A DNA stretch of 19,995 nucleotides from an uncultured Clostridia bacterium. GTDB taxonomy: Bacteria > Bacillota > Clostridia > TANB77 > CAG-508. Of this stretch, positions 8,708 to 15,916 are shown piece by piece. The first letter of the stretch is position 1. Each line of letters begins with the position of its first letter. The position numbers and the translations under genes are program-made. The stretch is taken from NCBI GenBank assembly GCA_947624405.1, contig CANQKB010000015.1, positions 1 to 19,995 on the forward strand. Reading direction: 5' to 3'. The notes under the pieces were generated by a model. It was not told the origin of the DNA. It ran no database searches and saw nothing but the letters and a program-made list of their open reading frames with translations.

Positions 8708-9688
8708 ATGAACTTTTTTAAAAAATGGTATACATATCAAAAAGAAAGATTTCCAGTTTTAGTATATGGATTATATATATTAGCAATAGTCATTGCAGTT
8801 TTTTGCTTTAATACTTCAATTAAAGTAAGTAGATATGAAGAAATGCCAAAAGAATTACTAAGTGAAGTAGGAGAAATTTCAATTTCAAATCCATATGTAA
8901 CAGATTTTTATAAAATAATACCGATGTTTATTGTAGCATTTTTACAATTTTTAATGGTTCGTATAGTTGATGAATTTAAGGATTATGATGAAGATTGCAA
9001 ATATAGACCATATAGACCTGTACCAAGAGGTCTTATATCTCTCAAAGAATTAAAAGTTTTATTTATAATATGTGCTATTCTGCAATTATTAATCACATTA
9101 AACTACGGTAGTATATTGTGGTTATTAATAATGTGGCTATTTTTTGCAATAATGAGTAAAGGTTTTTTTATAAAAAAATTCTTAGATAAGCATATATTAA
9201 TTGAAGTCTTTTTTGATGAACTTTTATTACCTTTATTGGTTTTGTATTTATCTAGTTTTGTGCCTGTATCTATTTTTCAGCATTTATCTAGTTTTTTGAA
9301 TTTACATAGTTTTGTATATGATATTGATTATTCTAGCATTTGGAAATTATTGCTTATGTCATACATAGTATCGTGGATTGTAGAAATAGCACGAAAAATT
9401 AGATGTAAAGAAGATGAAGAAAATGGAGTAAAAACTTATACAGCAGTATTTGGCATAAAAAAGGCAGTATTAATTTTATTTATATTAGAAACACTTTTAA
9501 TGATTGCACAGACAATTATTTTAGGAACAAATTATGTGCTTTTTATAATTATAACATATATGATGGTTAATTTAGCAAATATAGATTTTGTGAAAAAACA
9601 AGGTAGAAAAGAAGCAAAAATAACAGAATTATCTGCTAATATATATAGTGTAATTTGCTATTTGAGCTTAGGATTTTTAATAATATAG
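8708..9688 (+). CDS. UbiA-superfamily membrane prenyltransferase
   Basis: The 326-residue protein has about eight hydrophobic segments and the first UbiA aspartate motif in full: VDEFKDYDED (87-96), matching (N/D)(D/E)xxDxxxD, followed by YRPYRPVPRGLIS. UbiA enzymes join a prenyl diphosphate to an aromatic or lipid acceptor with Mg2+. The second motif is altered: EIARKIRCKEDEENGVKTY stands where DxxxDxxxD is expected, so catalysis or the leaving group may differ from classic members. A long segment, about residues 180-215, separates helices in the middle. I chose ATG 8708 because AAAGGA repeats (8693-8703) lie just before it; the upstream in-frame ATG at 8687 precedes that site. Its pairing with the prenol-kinase-like gene suggests that a phosphorylated prenol is made and used in one pathway. 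Confidence 0.78.
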   Translation: MNFFKKWYTYQKERFPVLVYGLYILAIVIAVFCFNTSIKVSRYEEMPKELLSEVGEISISNPYVTDFYKIIPMFIVAFLQFLMVRIVDEFKDYDEDCKYRPYRPVPRGLISLKELKVLFIICAILQLLITLNYGSILWLLIMWLFFAIMSKGFFIKKFLDKHILIEVFFDELLLPLLVLYLSSFVPVSIFQHLSSFLNLHSFVYDIDYSSIWKLLLMSYIVSWIVEIARKIRCKEDEENGVKTYTAVFGIKKAVLILFILETLLMIAQTIILGTNYVLFIIITYMMVNLANIDFVKKQGRKEAKITELSANIYSVICYLSLGFLII

Positions 9689-9701
9689 AAAGGAATTTTA
9701 T

Positions 9702-12242
9702 ATGGAATATATTTTAGAAAAAAGTAGCAAAAATTATGAAATAATGGGAGGAAAAGCAACTGCACTTAGCAAGATTGGAATGTCAATAGATAATATTCCA
9801 GATTGGTTTGTAATATCATATATGGGATTTAACAAAGAAAATAGATGTATAATAGATGAAGCAAAGTGGCAAATAGAAGAAAGATTGAGAGAATATCCAG
9901 ATGAAACATATTTTGCTGTTAGGTCATCAGCAGGAAATGAAGATTCTGCAAAAAATTCTTTTGCAGGTCAATTTGAAACTTTTTTATATATAAAAAAATC
10001 AAACGTAATAGAAAAAGTTTTAGAAGTATACATGTCTGCATTTTCAGATAGAATAGAAACATATAGACAAGAAAATGGAATTGATGAGATAACAATACCA
10101 TCTGTGATTGTTCAAAAGATGGTAAATGCAGATAAAGCAGGAGTGGCATTTGGAGCAAACCCAGTTAATTCTAATGTTAAGGAAATAGTTATTTCAGCTG
10201 TATATGGAATTGGAAGCGGATTAGTAGATGGAATTGCAACTGCTGATACTTATGTCATTAAAGAAAAAGATGTTGAAAAAAGAATTGCTGTAAAGGATTT
10301 TAGTCATGTTTTTGAAAATGGAAAAATTGTTCAGAAATCTGTAGAAGAAAAAAAGAAAAATGAGCAAGTATTAAGTGATGAGCAAATAATAAAGGTAAAA
10401 GAGTTAGTAAAGAAGGCAAGCGAATATTTCGGTAGATTCCAAGATATAGAATGGGCTTTTGAAGGAGAAGAACTATATTTATTGCAGTCAAGACCTATCA
10501 CAACTTTAGGAAGTAGCAAAGAAGGAAAGTTAAATGTTTTTGATAATAGTAATATTGTTGAAAGTTATGGAGGAATCACTACACCTTTAACATTTTCATT
10601 TATTAGAATGGTATATGAGAATGTTTATATTGAGTTATGTAAAATTTTCAATGTAAAAAAAGAAAAAATAGAAATGAATTCTCAAATGTTTAAAAATATG
10701 TTAGCATTAATAGACGGAAGAGTATACTATAACTTATATGGGTGGTATGGATTACTTTCTATGTTTCCAGGTCTTGGAAATAACAAGAAATTTATGGAAC
10801 AAATGATGGGAGTAAAAGAAACTTTACCAGATGATTTATTCCCAGTACCTCAAGCAACTTTTAAGGATAAAATAGGATTAGTTAGTACAGGTTGGGGGCT
10901 AATAAAAGGATTTTTCAAGATTAGAAATATGACAGATAAATTTTATGAAAGATTAAATGATGCATTGGAAGATAAAGATATCGAAAATATGGATTTATAT
11001 GAATTACATGACTATTATTATGAATTAGAAAAGAAACTACTTCATAAATGGGATGCGCCTCTTGTAAATGATTTTTTAGCCATGATATTTTATGGTAATT
11101 TAAAAAATGAGTGTAGAAAAATTTTTAAAGATGAAGGCGATATGATTCACAATGATTTATTATGTGGTGAAGGTGGAATCATAAGCAGTGAACCAGCCAA
11201 AAGAATAAAAGAAATGGCGAATGTTGCTAAAGATGATGAGGAATTATTGAAACTATTGGAAAGTGGAGATACTTTGTATATTCAAAAAGAATTGCCTAAA
11301 TATAAGGAATTTAAGAAATTGCTTGATGAATATTTAGATAAATTTTCTGATAGATGTTTGCAAGAATTGAAATTAGAGACATTAACCTTGAAGGATAATC
11401 CTGCTAGTTTATATGCCTCTATTGCAACTTTTGCAAGGAGAATAAAAAATACAAAAATACAAAATATTGATGAAAAAGAAAATAGATTAAAAGCAGAAAA
11501 AATGGTAGATGAAAAACTAAAATTTAAACCTATTGAAAAAGCAAAATTTACATTTTTATTAAAACAAGCAAGATATACTGTAAAAAATAGAGAAAATTTG
11601 CGATTTGAAAGAACTAGGTTATTTGGAAGAGTAAGAGAGCTATTTTTACGAATAGGATTTATTTTAACTTCTATGAATGTGATTGAAAAAAAAAGAGATA
11701 TTTTTTATTTAGAAGTTGATGAAATTTTATACTATATAGATGGAAAATCTACTACAAATAATTTAAAGGAATTAATAAGTATTAGAAAAGAGCAATATTT
11801 GAAATATAATAATGAAACACCAGATGAGAGATTTTATTCTTATGGGGCTGTAAATATTGGAAATTCATTTAAAAGAGAACAATTAAAAGAAAATAAAGAA
11901 AAAAATGAAAAAGAATTAAAAGGAATAGGGGCATCTCCAGGTAAAATAAGAGGCAGAGTTAGAGTAATAAAAAATCCTGCTAATGCTAAATTAGAACAGG
12001 GAGAAATTTTAGTAGCAGAGTATACTGACCCAGGTTGGATAATGCTTTTTCCATCGGCAAGTGGAATTTTGGTTGAAAGAGGAAGCCTTTTGTCACATTC
12101 AGCTATTGTTTCAAGGGAACTTGGTATACCAGCAGTTGTTGGAATTACTGGGCTAATGAATACTTTGAAAGATGGAGATGAAGTTGAACTTGATGGAACA
12201 ACCGGAGAAGTGTTTGTGAAACATTCCTCCACGCTTAGCTAG
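9702..12242 (+). CDS. PEP-synthase-like dikinase (rifampin-phosphotransferase architecture)
   Basis: The 846-residue protein has an N-terminal ATP-binding domain of the PPDK/PEP-synthase type: IMGGKATALSKIG with Lys18, FAVRSSAGNEDS with Arg74, AGQFET, and LQSRPIT at 261-267. A middle domain (about 270-740) has no sequence I recognise. The C-terminus is a swivelling phosphohistidine domain, GSLLSHSAIVSRELGIP, with catalytic His799. There is no C-terminal PEP/pyruvate TIM barrel. This three-part order and length match rifampin phosphotransferase (about 860 residues), which splits ATP to AMP and phosphate while phosphorylating a hydroxyl. Here, last in a lipid-type operon, the middle domain probably binds a hydroxylated pathway intermediate. 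A cryptic resistance role is possible but less likely in this setting. AGAAAGGA lies 7 bases before the ATG, only 13 bases after the UbiA stop. Confidence 0.82.
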   Translation: MEYILEKSSKNYEIMGGKATALSKIGMSIDNIPDWFVISYMGFNKENRCIIDEAKWQIEERLREYPDETYFAVRSSAGNEDSAKNSFAGQFETFLYIKKSNVIEKVLEVYMSAFSDRIETYRQENGIDEITIPSVIVQKMVNADKAGVAFGANPVNSNVKEIVISAVYGIGSGLVDGIATADTYVIKEKDVEKRIAVKDFSHVFENGKIVQKSVEEKKKNEQVLSDEQIIKVKELVKKASEYFGRFQDIEWAFEGEELYLLQSRPITTLGSSKEGKLNVFDNSNIVESYGGITTPLTFSFIRMVYENVYIELCKIFNVKKEKIEMNSQMFKNMLALIDGRVYYNLYGWYGLLSMFPGLGNNKKFMEQMMGVKETLPDDLFPVPQATFKDKIGLVSTGWGLIKGFFKIRNMTDKFYERLNDALEDKDIENMDLYELHDYYYELEKKLLHKWDAPLVNDFLAMIFYGNLKNECRKIFKDEGDMIHNDLLCGEGGIISSEPAKRIKEMANVAKDDEELLKLLESGDTLYIQKELPKYKEFKKLLDEYLDKFSDRCLQELKLETLTLKDNPASLYASIATFARRIKNTKIQNIDEKENRLKAEKMVDEKLKFKPIEKAKFTFLLKQARYTVKNRENLRFERTRLFGRVRELFLRIGFILTSMNVIEKKRDIFYLEVDEILYYIDGKSTTNNLKELISIRKEQYLKYNNETPDERFYSYGAVNIGNSFKREQLKENKEKNEKELKGIGASPGKIRGRVRVIKNPANAKLEQGEILVAEYTDPGWIMLFPSASGILVERGSLLSHSAIVSRELGIPAVVGITGLMNTLKDGDEVELDGTTGEVFVKHSSTLS

Positions 12243-12267
12243 TGGTGACAAAAAAATAAAAAATTAA

Positions 12268-12300
12268 TTACAAAATATTGCAAAAAGTTACAAAATATTG
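12268..12300 (+). repeat. Two direct repeats overlapping a promoter
   Basis: TTACAAAATATTG occurs exactly twice, at 12268-12280 and 12288-12300, a 20-base period (about two helical turns). The first copy overlaps the -35 box and the second fills the spacer, which would suit a regulator binding as a dimer. AT-richness makes chance repeats more likely, so the operator role is only a suggestion. Confidence 0.5.
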
Positions 12301-12306
12301 TATACT
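12278..12306 (+). promoter_or_regulatory. Promoter for the zinc-ribbon gene pair
   Basis: TTGCAA (12278-12283), a 17-base spacer and TATACT (12301-12306) form a good sigma-A promoter in the gap after the dikinase gene. The start point would be near 12313, and the strong site AAAGGAGG (12335-12342) lies 8 bases before the ATG at 12351. Confidence 0.65.
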
Positions 12307-12350
12307 TTAAAAGAAAAAAATGTACAAAAAAAATAAAGGAGGAAAATAAA

Positions 12351-12932
12351 ATGTTTTGTGAAAAATGTGGAGCAAAACTAGAAGAAGGTGCAAAATTTTG
12401 CACAAACTGTGGAGCAAATATTGAAACAGGTGAAAAAGTATCAAAAACACAAGAAAAAATACCTGATACAGAGGTACAGTTACAAGTAAAACCAACATAC
12501 AGTTTTACATATAAAGTATTACCATCATTGATTGTGTATGTATTAATTATTTTACTTATCGGTGTGCCAGTAATGATTGTTGAACCAGGAGTTGGCTTAG
12601 GAATTATATTTTTCGCATTATTGATAGTAGGTGTAATTTACCTTATAAAAGTATTAGTTGAAAAAACTCAATATAAAAATTATACGTATAATTTTTATAA
12701 AACTAAAATAATTTATAAAGATAGCTTCTTAAATGTATCTGAAAAAGAAGTTAAATATAAATATATAAGAGAAGTTACAATGAGACAAACTTTTGTACAA
12801 AGATGGTTTAATATAGGAAACATCATATTATTTACAAATGCAGAAACTGGATTCGGAAATGGAATATTTATTAGAGATGTAAAAAATGTGCAAGACATAT
12901 ATAAGCAAATAAAGACGATAATAGATGTATAA
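12351..12932 (+). CDS. Zinc-ribbon and bacterial PH-domain membrane protein (first copy)
   Basis: This 193-residue protein opens with a short zinc ribbon: Cys3, Cys6, Cys17 and Cys20 in FCEKCGA and FCTNCGA. A linker follows, then two hydrophobic segments (about 60-80 and 85-107) and a C-terminal domain of the bPH_2 (YdbS-like) type, ending LFTNAETG and IRDVKNVQDIYKQI. Such proteins sit in the membrane with a small cytoplasmic zinc finger; their function is generally unknown. It is followed 32 bases later by a paralogue with the same domain order and the identical string KYKYIREVTM, so the pair arose by tandem duplication. It has its own promoter and so is probably not part of the upstream lipid operon. 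Confidence 0.8.
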   Translation: MFCEKCGAKLEEGAKFCTNCGANIETGEKVSKTQEKIPDTEVQLQVKPTYSFTYKVLPSLIVYVLIILLIGVPVMIVEPGVGLGIIFFALLIVGVIYLIKVLVEKTQYKNYTYNFYKTKIIYKDSFLNVSEKEVKYKYIREVTMRQTFVQRWFNIGNIILFTNAETGFGNGIFIRDVKNVQDIYKQIKTIIDV

Positions 12933-12964
12933 AAAACTGTAGTTAAATTTAAGGAGGAGTAAAT

Positions 12965-13594
12965 ATGTTTTGTAAAAGTTGTGGGGCAGAAATACCTGAC
13001 GAAGCAAAATTTTGCCCAAAATGTGGGGCAACGAAAGAAGGAAAAGAACCTAAAAAATTAATATTAGAAGATAATCAGGTAATATATCAAATAAAGCCTA
13101 CATTTAACGTAGGATATAAATTATTAAGTACAATTTGCAAAGCAATTTTGTGGACATTTATAATTATGTTATGGCTAGGAATTGAGTTGTGGTTGGAAAT
13201 ACCTATGTTAACTCCAATTACACTTGTAATTGTTGCAATATATGTTGGAGTAAAATTTGCATTTGATAAAATGCAATATGAAGATTTAAATTATAATTTT
13301 TATGTTACAAAAGTAGAATATATTGATGGATTCCTAAATAAAGAACAAAAGGAACTAAAATATAAATATATAAGAGAAGTTACAATGTCTCAAAGCATTT
13401 TTGAAAGAATGTTTGATTTAGGAACAATTAGAATATTTACGAATGCATCAAGTGGAACAGGATATTATGGAAATAAACATAATAATATGGTTGGAAGGAA
13501 TGGAATAAATATACATTGTGTAACAAATATTCAAGAACAATATCAAAAAGTAAAAGAGCTTATTGATGAAGGAACACAAGAAGAAGAGGAATAA
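12965..13594 (+). CDS. Zinc-ribbon and bacterial PH-domain membrane protein (second copy)
   Basis: The 209-residue paralogue of the preceding gene begins with the same four-cysteine ribbon (FCKSCGAEI, FCPKCGATKEG), has two hydrophobic segments around residues 55-100, and ends in a bPH_2-like domain with YIDGFLNKEQKELKYKYIRE and IRIFTNASSGTG. Compared with the first copy it has a longer loop after IFTNAS (a Gly/Asn/His-rich stretch) and an acidic tail TQEEEE. AAGGAGGAG at 12951-12959 gives a strong start signal. It should be co-transcribed with its neighbour and ends at the hairpin terminator just downstream. Function unknown. Confidence 0.8.
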   Translation: MFCKSCGAEIPDEAKFCPKCGATKEGKEPKKLILEDNQVIYQIKPTFNVGYKLLSTICKAILWTFIIMLWLGIELWLEIPMLTPITLVIVAIYVGVKFAFDKMQYEDLNYNFYVTKVEYIDGFLNKEQKELKYKYIREVTMSQSIFERMFDLGTIRIFTNASSGTGYYGNKHNNMVGRNGINIHCVTNIQEQYQKVKELIDEGTQEEEE

Positions 13595-13599
13595 AATAA

Positions 13600-13639
13600 A
13601 AATCAAGAGGGTTCCTATTTTAGGCAACCCTCTTGATTT
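13600..13639. terminator. Strong hairpin terminator after the zinc-ribbon pair
   Basis: AAATCAAGAGGGTT (13600-13613) pairs perfectly with AACCCTCTTGATTT (13626-13639); a further CC/GG pair closes the loop past one bulged base. The left arm follows an A-rich run and the right arm ends in TTT, so it could work in both directions. It separates the zinc-ribbon pair from the glycosyltransferase. Confidence 0.85.
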
Positions 13640-13683
13640 AAAAGTGCAACAAAAGAAATGCAATGGAAGGAATGAGAATATTA

Positions 13684-14631
13684 ATGAAAACAGCAGTAAT
13701 AATACCATGCTATAATGAAGAATTAACTGTAGAGAAAGTAGTATCAGATTTTAAAAGGGAACTGCCAGAAGCGGAAATATATGTTTATGACAACAATTCA
13801 AAAGACAGAACAGTAGAATTAGCTCAAAAAGCAGGTGCTATAGTTAGACATGAATATAATCAAGGAAAAGGAAATGTTATAAGACGTGCATTTCGTGAAA
13901 TTGAAGCAGATATATATGTTATGGTGGATGGAGATGATACATATCCTGCTGAAGATGTACATAAGTTAATAGAACCAGTTGAAAAAGGCGAAGTAGATAT
14001 GTCAATAGGAGATAGACTTTCTAATGGAACCTATAAAAAAGAAAATAAAAGAAGATTTCATGAATTTGGAAATAATTTAGTAAAGAATTCTATAAATCGA
14101 TTATTTAGAACAAATTTAAAAGATATTATGACAGGATATCGAGTATTCAATAAAATTTTTGTGAAAAATATGCCAGTTTTAAGTCAAGGGTTTGAGATAG
14201 AAACAGAAATCACGTTATATGCATTGGACAAGCATTTTATTATCAAAGAAATACCTATAACATATAGAAATAGACCAAATGGAAGTAGTTCAAAGATTAG
14301 TACAATAAGTGATGGAATAAAAGTTATCAAAAAAATAATAAGTATGTATAAAGATTATAGACCAAGAAGATTCTTTTTTGTTATAGCGATAATTTTTGGA
14401 ATTTTGGGATTAATAGTTGGTGTGCCAGTAATTATAGAATACTTAAAAACGAAGTATATTAAAAAAGTTCCATCAGCAGTTCTTGCAACTGGATTTATGA
14501 TACTAGGCATAATAATTGCTCAGTGTGGTGCAATACTTGATACAACAGTAAAACAGCATAGAGAAAAATTTGAACATCAGTTATTGAAGTATCAAGAAAT
14601 AGAAAATTTAAAGAAATTACTTAAAAAATAA
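13684..14631 (+). CDS. Family 2 glycosyltransferase, DPM1/GtrB-like, with C-terminal membrane anchor
   Basis: The 315-residue enzyme begins MKTAVIIPCYNEE, the usual start of GT2 proteins of the dolichyl- or undecaprenyl-phosphate sugar synthase type. The nucleotide-sugar and metal site is VDGDDTYPAED (81-91); further family marks are KDIMTGYRVF, GFEIETEITLYA and RNRPNGSSSKI. Two membrane segments follow (about 232-255 and 268-290), then a short charged cytoplasmic tail. It probably loads a sugar from a nucleotide donor onto a polyprenyl phosphate for wall polymers or surface glycans. ATG 13684 is chosen because the protein then begins as family members do; in-frame ATGs at 13663 and 13672 would add up to seven residues. 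No promoter of its own is clear between the terminator and the start. Confidence 0.85.
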   Translation: MKTAVIIPCYNEELTVEKVVSDFKRELPEAEIYVYDNNSKDRTVELAQKAGAIVRHEYNQGKGNVIRRAFREIEADIYVMVDGDDTYPAEDVHKLIEPVEKGEVDMSIGDRLSNGTYKKENKRRFHEFGNNLVKNSINRLFRTNLKDIMTGYRVFNKIFVKNMPVLSQGFEIETEITLYALDKHFIIKEIPITYRNRPNGSSSKISTISDGIKVIKKIISMYKDYRPRRFFFVIAIIFGILGLIVGVPVIIEYLKTKYIKKVPSAVLATGFMILGIIIAQCGAILDTTVKQHREKFEHQLLKYQEIENLKKLLKK

Positions 14632-14640
14632 ATTAAGTAC

Positions 14641-14669
14641 TTGTTTTAATTTTAATTTTATGATATATA
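14641..14669 (+). promoter_or_regulatory. Promoter for the response regulator
   Basis: TTGTTT (14641-14646), 17 bases, then TATATA (14664-14669) with an extended TG at 14661-14662. A nearby TATAAT (14666-14671) is in a less favourable register. The promoter lies in the 71-base gap after the glycosyltransferase. Confidence 0.5.
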
Positions 14670-14702
14670 ATAATATAGTTACAAGAGAAAGGTGGAAGAC
14701 AA

Positions 14703-15440
14703 ATGTTTGATGAAGAAGATAAAAAAACGATTCTTATAGTAGATGATGAGCAATCTATAATTGATATATTAGTATATAATCTTAAAAAAGAAGGATATAA
14801 TACAATAGAAGCAAATGATGGAGTGATGGCAGTTGATATGGCACTAGAGAAAAAGCCAGATTTAATTCTTTTAGACATTATGCTTCCAAAAATGGATGGA
14901 CTTACTGCATGTAAAAAAATAAAAAGTGCGTTAAATGTTCCAATACTTATTTTATCAGCTAAAGATGAAGAACTTGATAAAATAGTTGGGTTAGAACTTG
15001 GAGCAGACGACTATATAACAAAACCATTTAGCGTAAGAGAACTTATGGCAAGAATTAAGGCAAATTTAAGGAAATCTGAAGTATCGGTCATTACAGAACC
15101 AGTTGAAAAGGAAAAAGAAGATGATCATAAAATTAGAGTGGGAGATTTACAACTTGATGTTGATAGATTTGAAGTTAGAGTTAGAGGAAATAAAGTAGAT
15201 TTAACAGTAAGAGAATTTGAAGCTCTTAAATATTTGGCTATGCAACCAGGACAAATTGTTTCAAGGGAATTGTTACTTGAAAAAGTATGGGGATATGAAT
15301 ATTTTGGAGATATAAGAACAGTAGATGTTACAGTAAGAAGAATTAGAGAAAAAATAGAAGAAGATACAACAAATCCACAAATATTAGTTACTAAAAGAGG
15401 AGTAGGATATTATATAGCCAAACCAGAAGACCAGATATAA
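14703..15440 (+). CDS. OmpR/PhoB-family response regulator (WalR-like)
   Basis: The 245-residue DNA-binding regulator has a receiver domain (1-122) with the acidic pair Asp14-Asp15, the phospho-acceptor Asp58 in LLDIMLPKMDG, and Lys107 in YITKPF. A charged linker precedes a winged-helix effector domain (about 143-243) ending VDVTVRRIREKIE and TKRGVGYYI. Overall it looks like WalR or PhoB; the receiver resembles WalR most, but the walHIJ neighbours are not here, so I give no symbol. The histidine kinase that should phosphorylate it follows at 15556, after a hairpin. Ribosome-binding site GAAAGGTGG is at 14687-14695. Confidence 0.9.
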   Translation: MFDEEDKKTILIVDDEQSIIDILVYNLKKEGYNTIEANDGVMAVDMALEKKPDLILLDIMLPKMDGLTACKKIKSALNVPILILSAKDEELDKIVGLELGADDYITKPFSVRELMARIKANLRKSEVSVITEPVEKEKEDDHKIRVGDLQLDVDRFEVRVRGNKVDLTVREFEALKYLAMQPGQIVSRELLLEKVWGYEYFGDIRTVDVTVRRIREKIEEDTTNPQILVTKRGVGYYIAKPEDQI

Positions 15441-15466
15441 TGTTAAGTATAAAAGAAATTAAATGG

Positions 15467-15486
15467 GGGCACTTGAAAAAGTGCCC
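15467..15486 (+). terminator. Hairpin between regulator and kinase
   Basis: GGGCACTT (15467-15474) pairs with AAGTGCCC (15479-15486) around a four-base loop. Only TTATTG follows, a poor U-tract, so this is better seen as a partial terminator or mRNA-stabilising hairpin that lowers kinase output than as a full stop. Confidence 0.6.
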
Positions 15487-15555
15487 TTATTGTGAAGTAA
15501 AAGATGTAATGAAGTGGTAAAAAAGCTCATAAATAAGTTATGAAAGGAAAAGAAA

Positions 15556-15822
15556 ATGTTACGAAGTATACAAGTAAAAATTGTATTAATGTTCTTGGCA
15601 CTTGGAATAGTCATGATAGGCTTAATGGGATATGTAAATTATGCAAATTTGCAAAGATTATCAGATGAAGTTATAACAGATAATCAAGATGCAGATTATG
15701 TAATAATACAAGAATATCAAGAACAACAAAAATTAATCACAATATACACAATATTAATATTTACATTAATAAGTTTATTAGTACGGGATATTTGTTACTC
15801 AAAAAGTAATAGCACCTATTAG
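15556..15822 (+). pseudogene. Histidine kinase, N-terminal fragment before a frameshift
   Basis: The fragment carries the membrane sensor end of a WalK/PhoR-type kinase: a first membrane helix (about residues 8-28), a short outer loop of roughly 30 residues rich in Asp, Glu and Gln, and a second helix (about 60-75, LITIYTILIFTLISLLV). After Val76 the frame becomes nonsense and stops at 15822. If one base is skipped at 15784, the reading continues GIFVTQKVIAPISRLIS, a normal HAMP-domain entry, into the downstream fragment. The outer loop is much shorter than the extracellular PAS domain of classical WalK. Ribosome-binding site AAAGGAAA (15543-15550) precedes the ATG. Sequencing error, true mutation and recoding are all possible. 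Confidence 0.8.
15784..15784 (+). other. Frameshift point in the histidine kinase
   Basis: In GTACGGGATATTT, reading GTA then GGG (skipping C at 15784) joins the two halves of the kinase in frame. The site is not a homopolymer run and has no slippery X-XXY-YYZ heptamer. Confidence 0.7.
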
Positions 15823-15916
15823 TAGACTAATAAGTAATGCAAAGAAAATAACATCAGGGGAAGAAATTGATACAGAAGAATTAGAAAAAACGAAAAGCAG
15901 AAACGAAGTAGATGAT

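Noticed and set aside
9702..12242. Naming this gene rifampin phosphotransferase (rph)
   Set aside because: Domain order fits, but the surrounding genes point to biosynthesis and the middle domain cannot be matched to the drug pocket by eye.
9702..12242. True phosphoenolpyruvate synthase (ppsA)
   Set aside because: The C-terminal PEP/pyruvate-binding barrel is missing; the protein ends right after the phosphohistidine domain.
15781..15790. Programmed ribosomal frameshift in the kinase
   Set aside because: There is no slippery heptamer or clear downstream pseudoknot; a mutation or assembly error is simpler.
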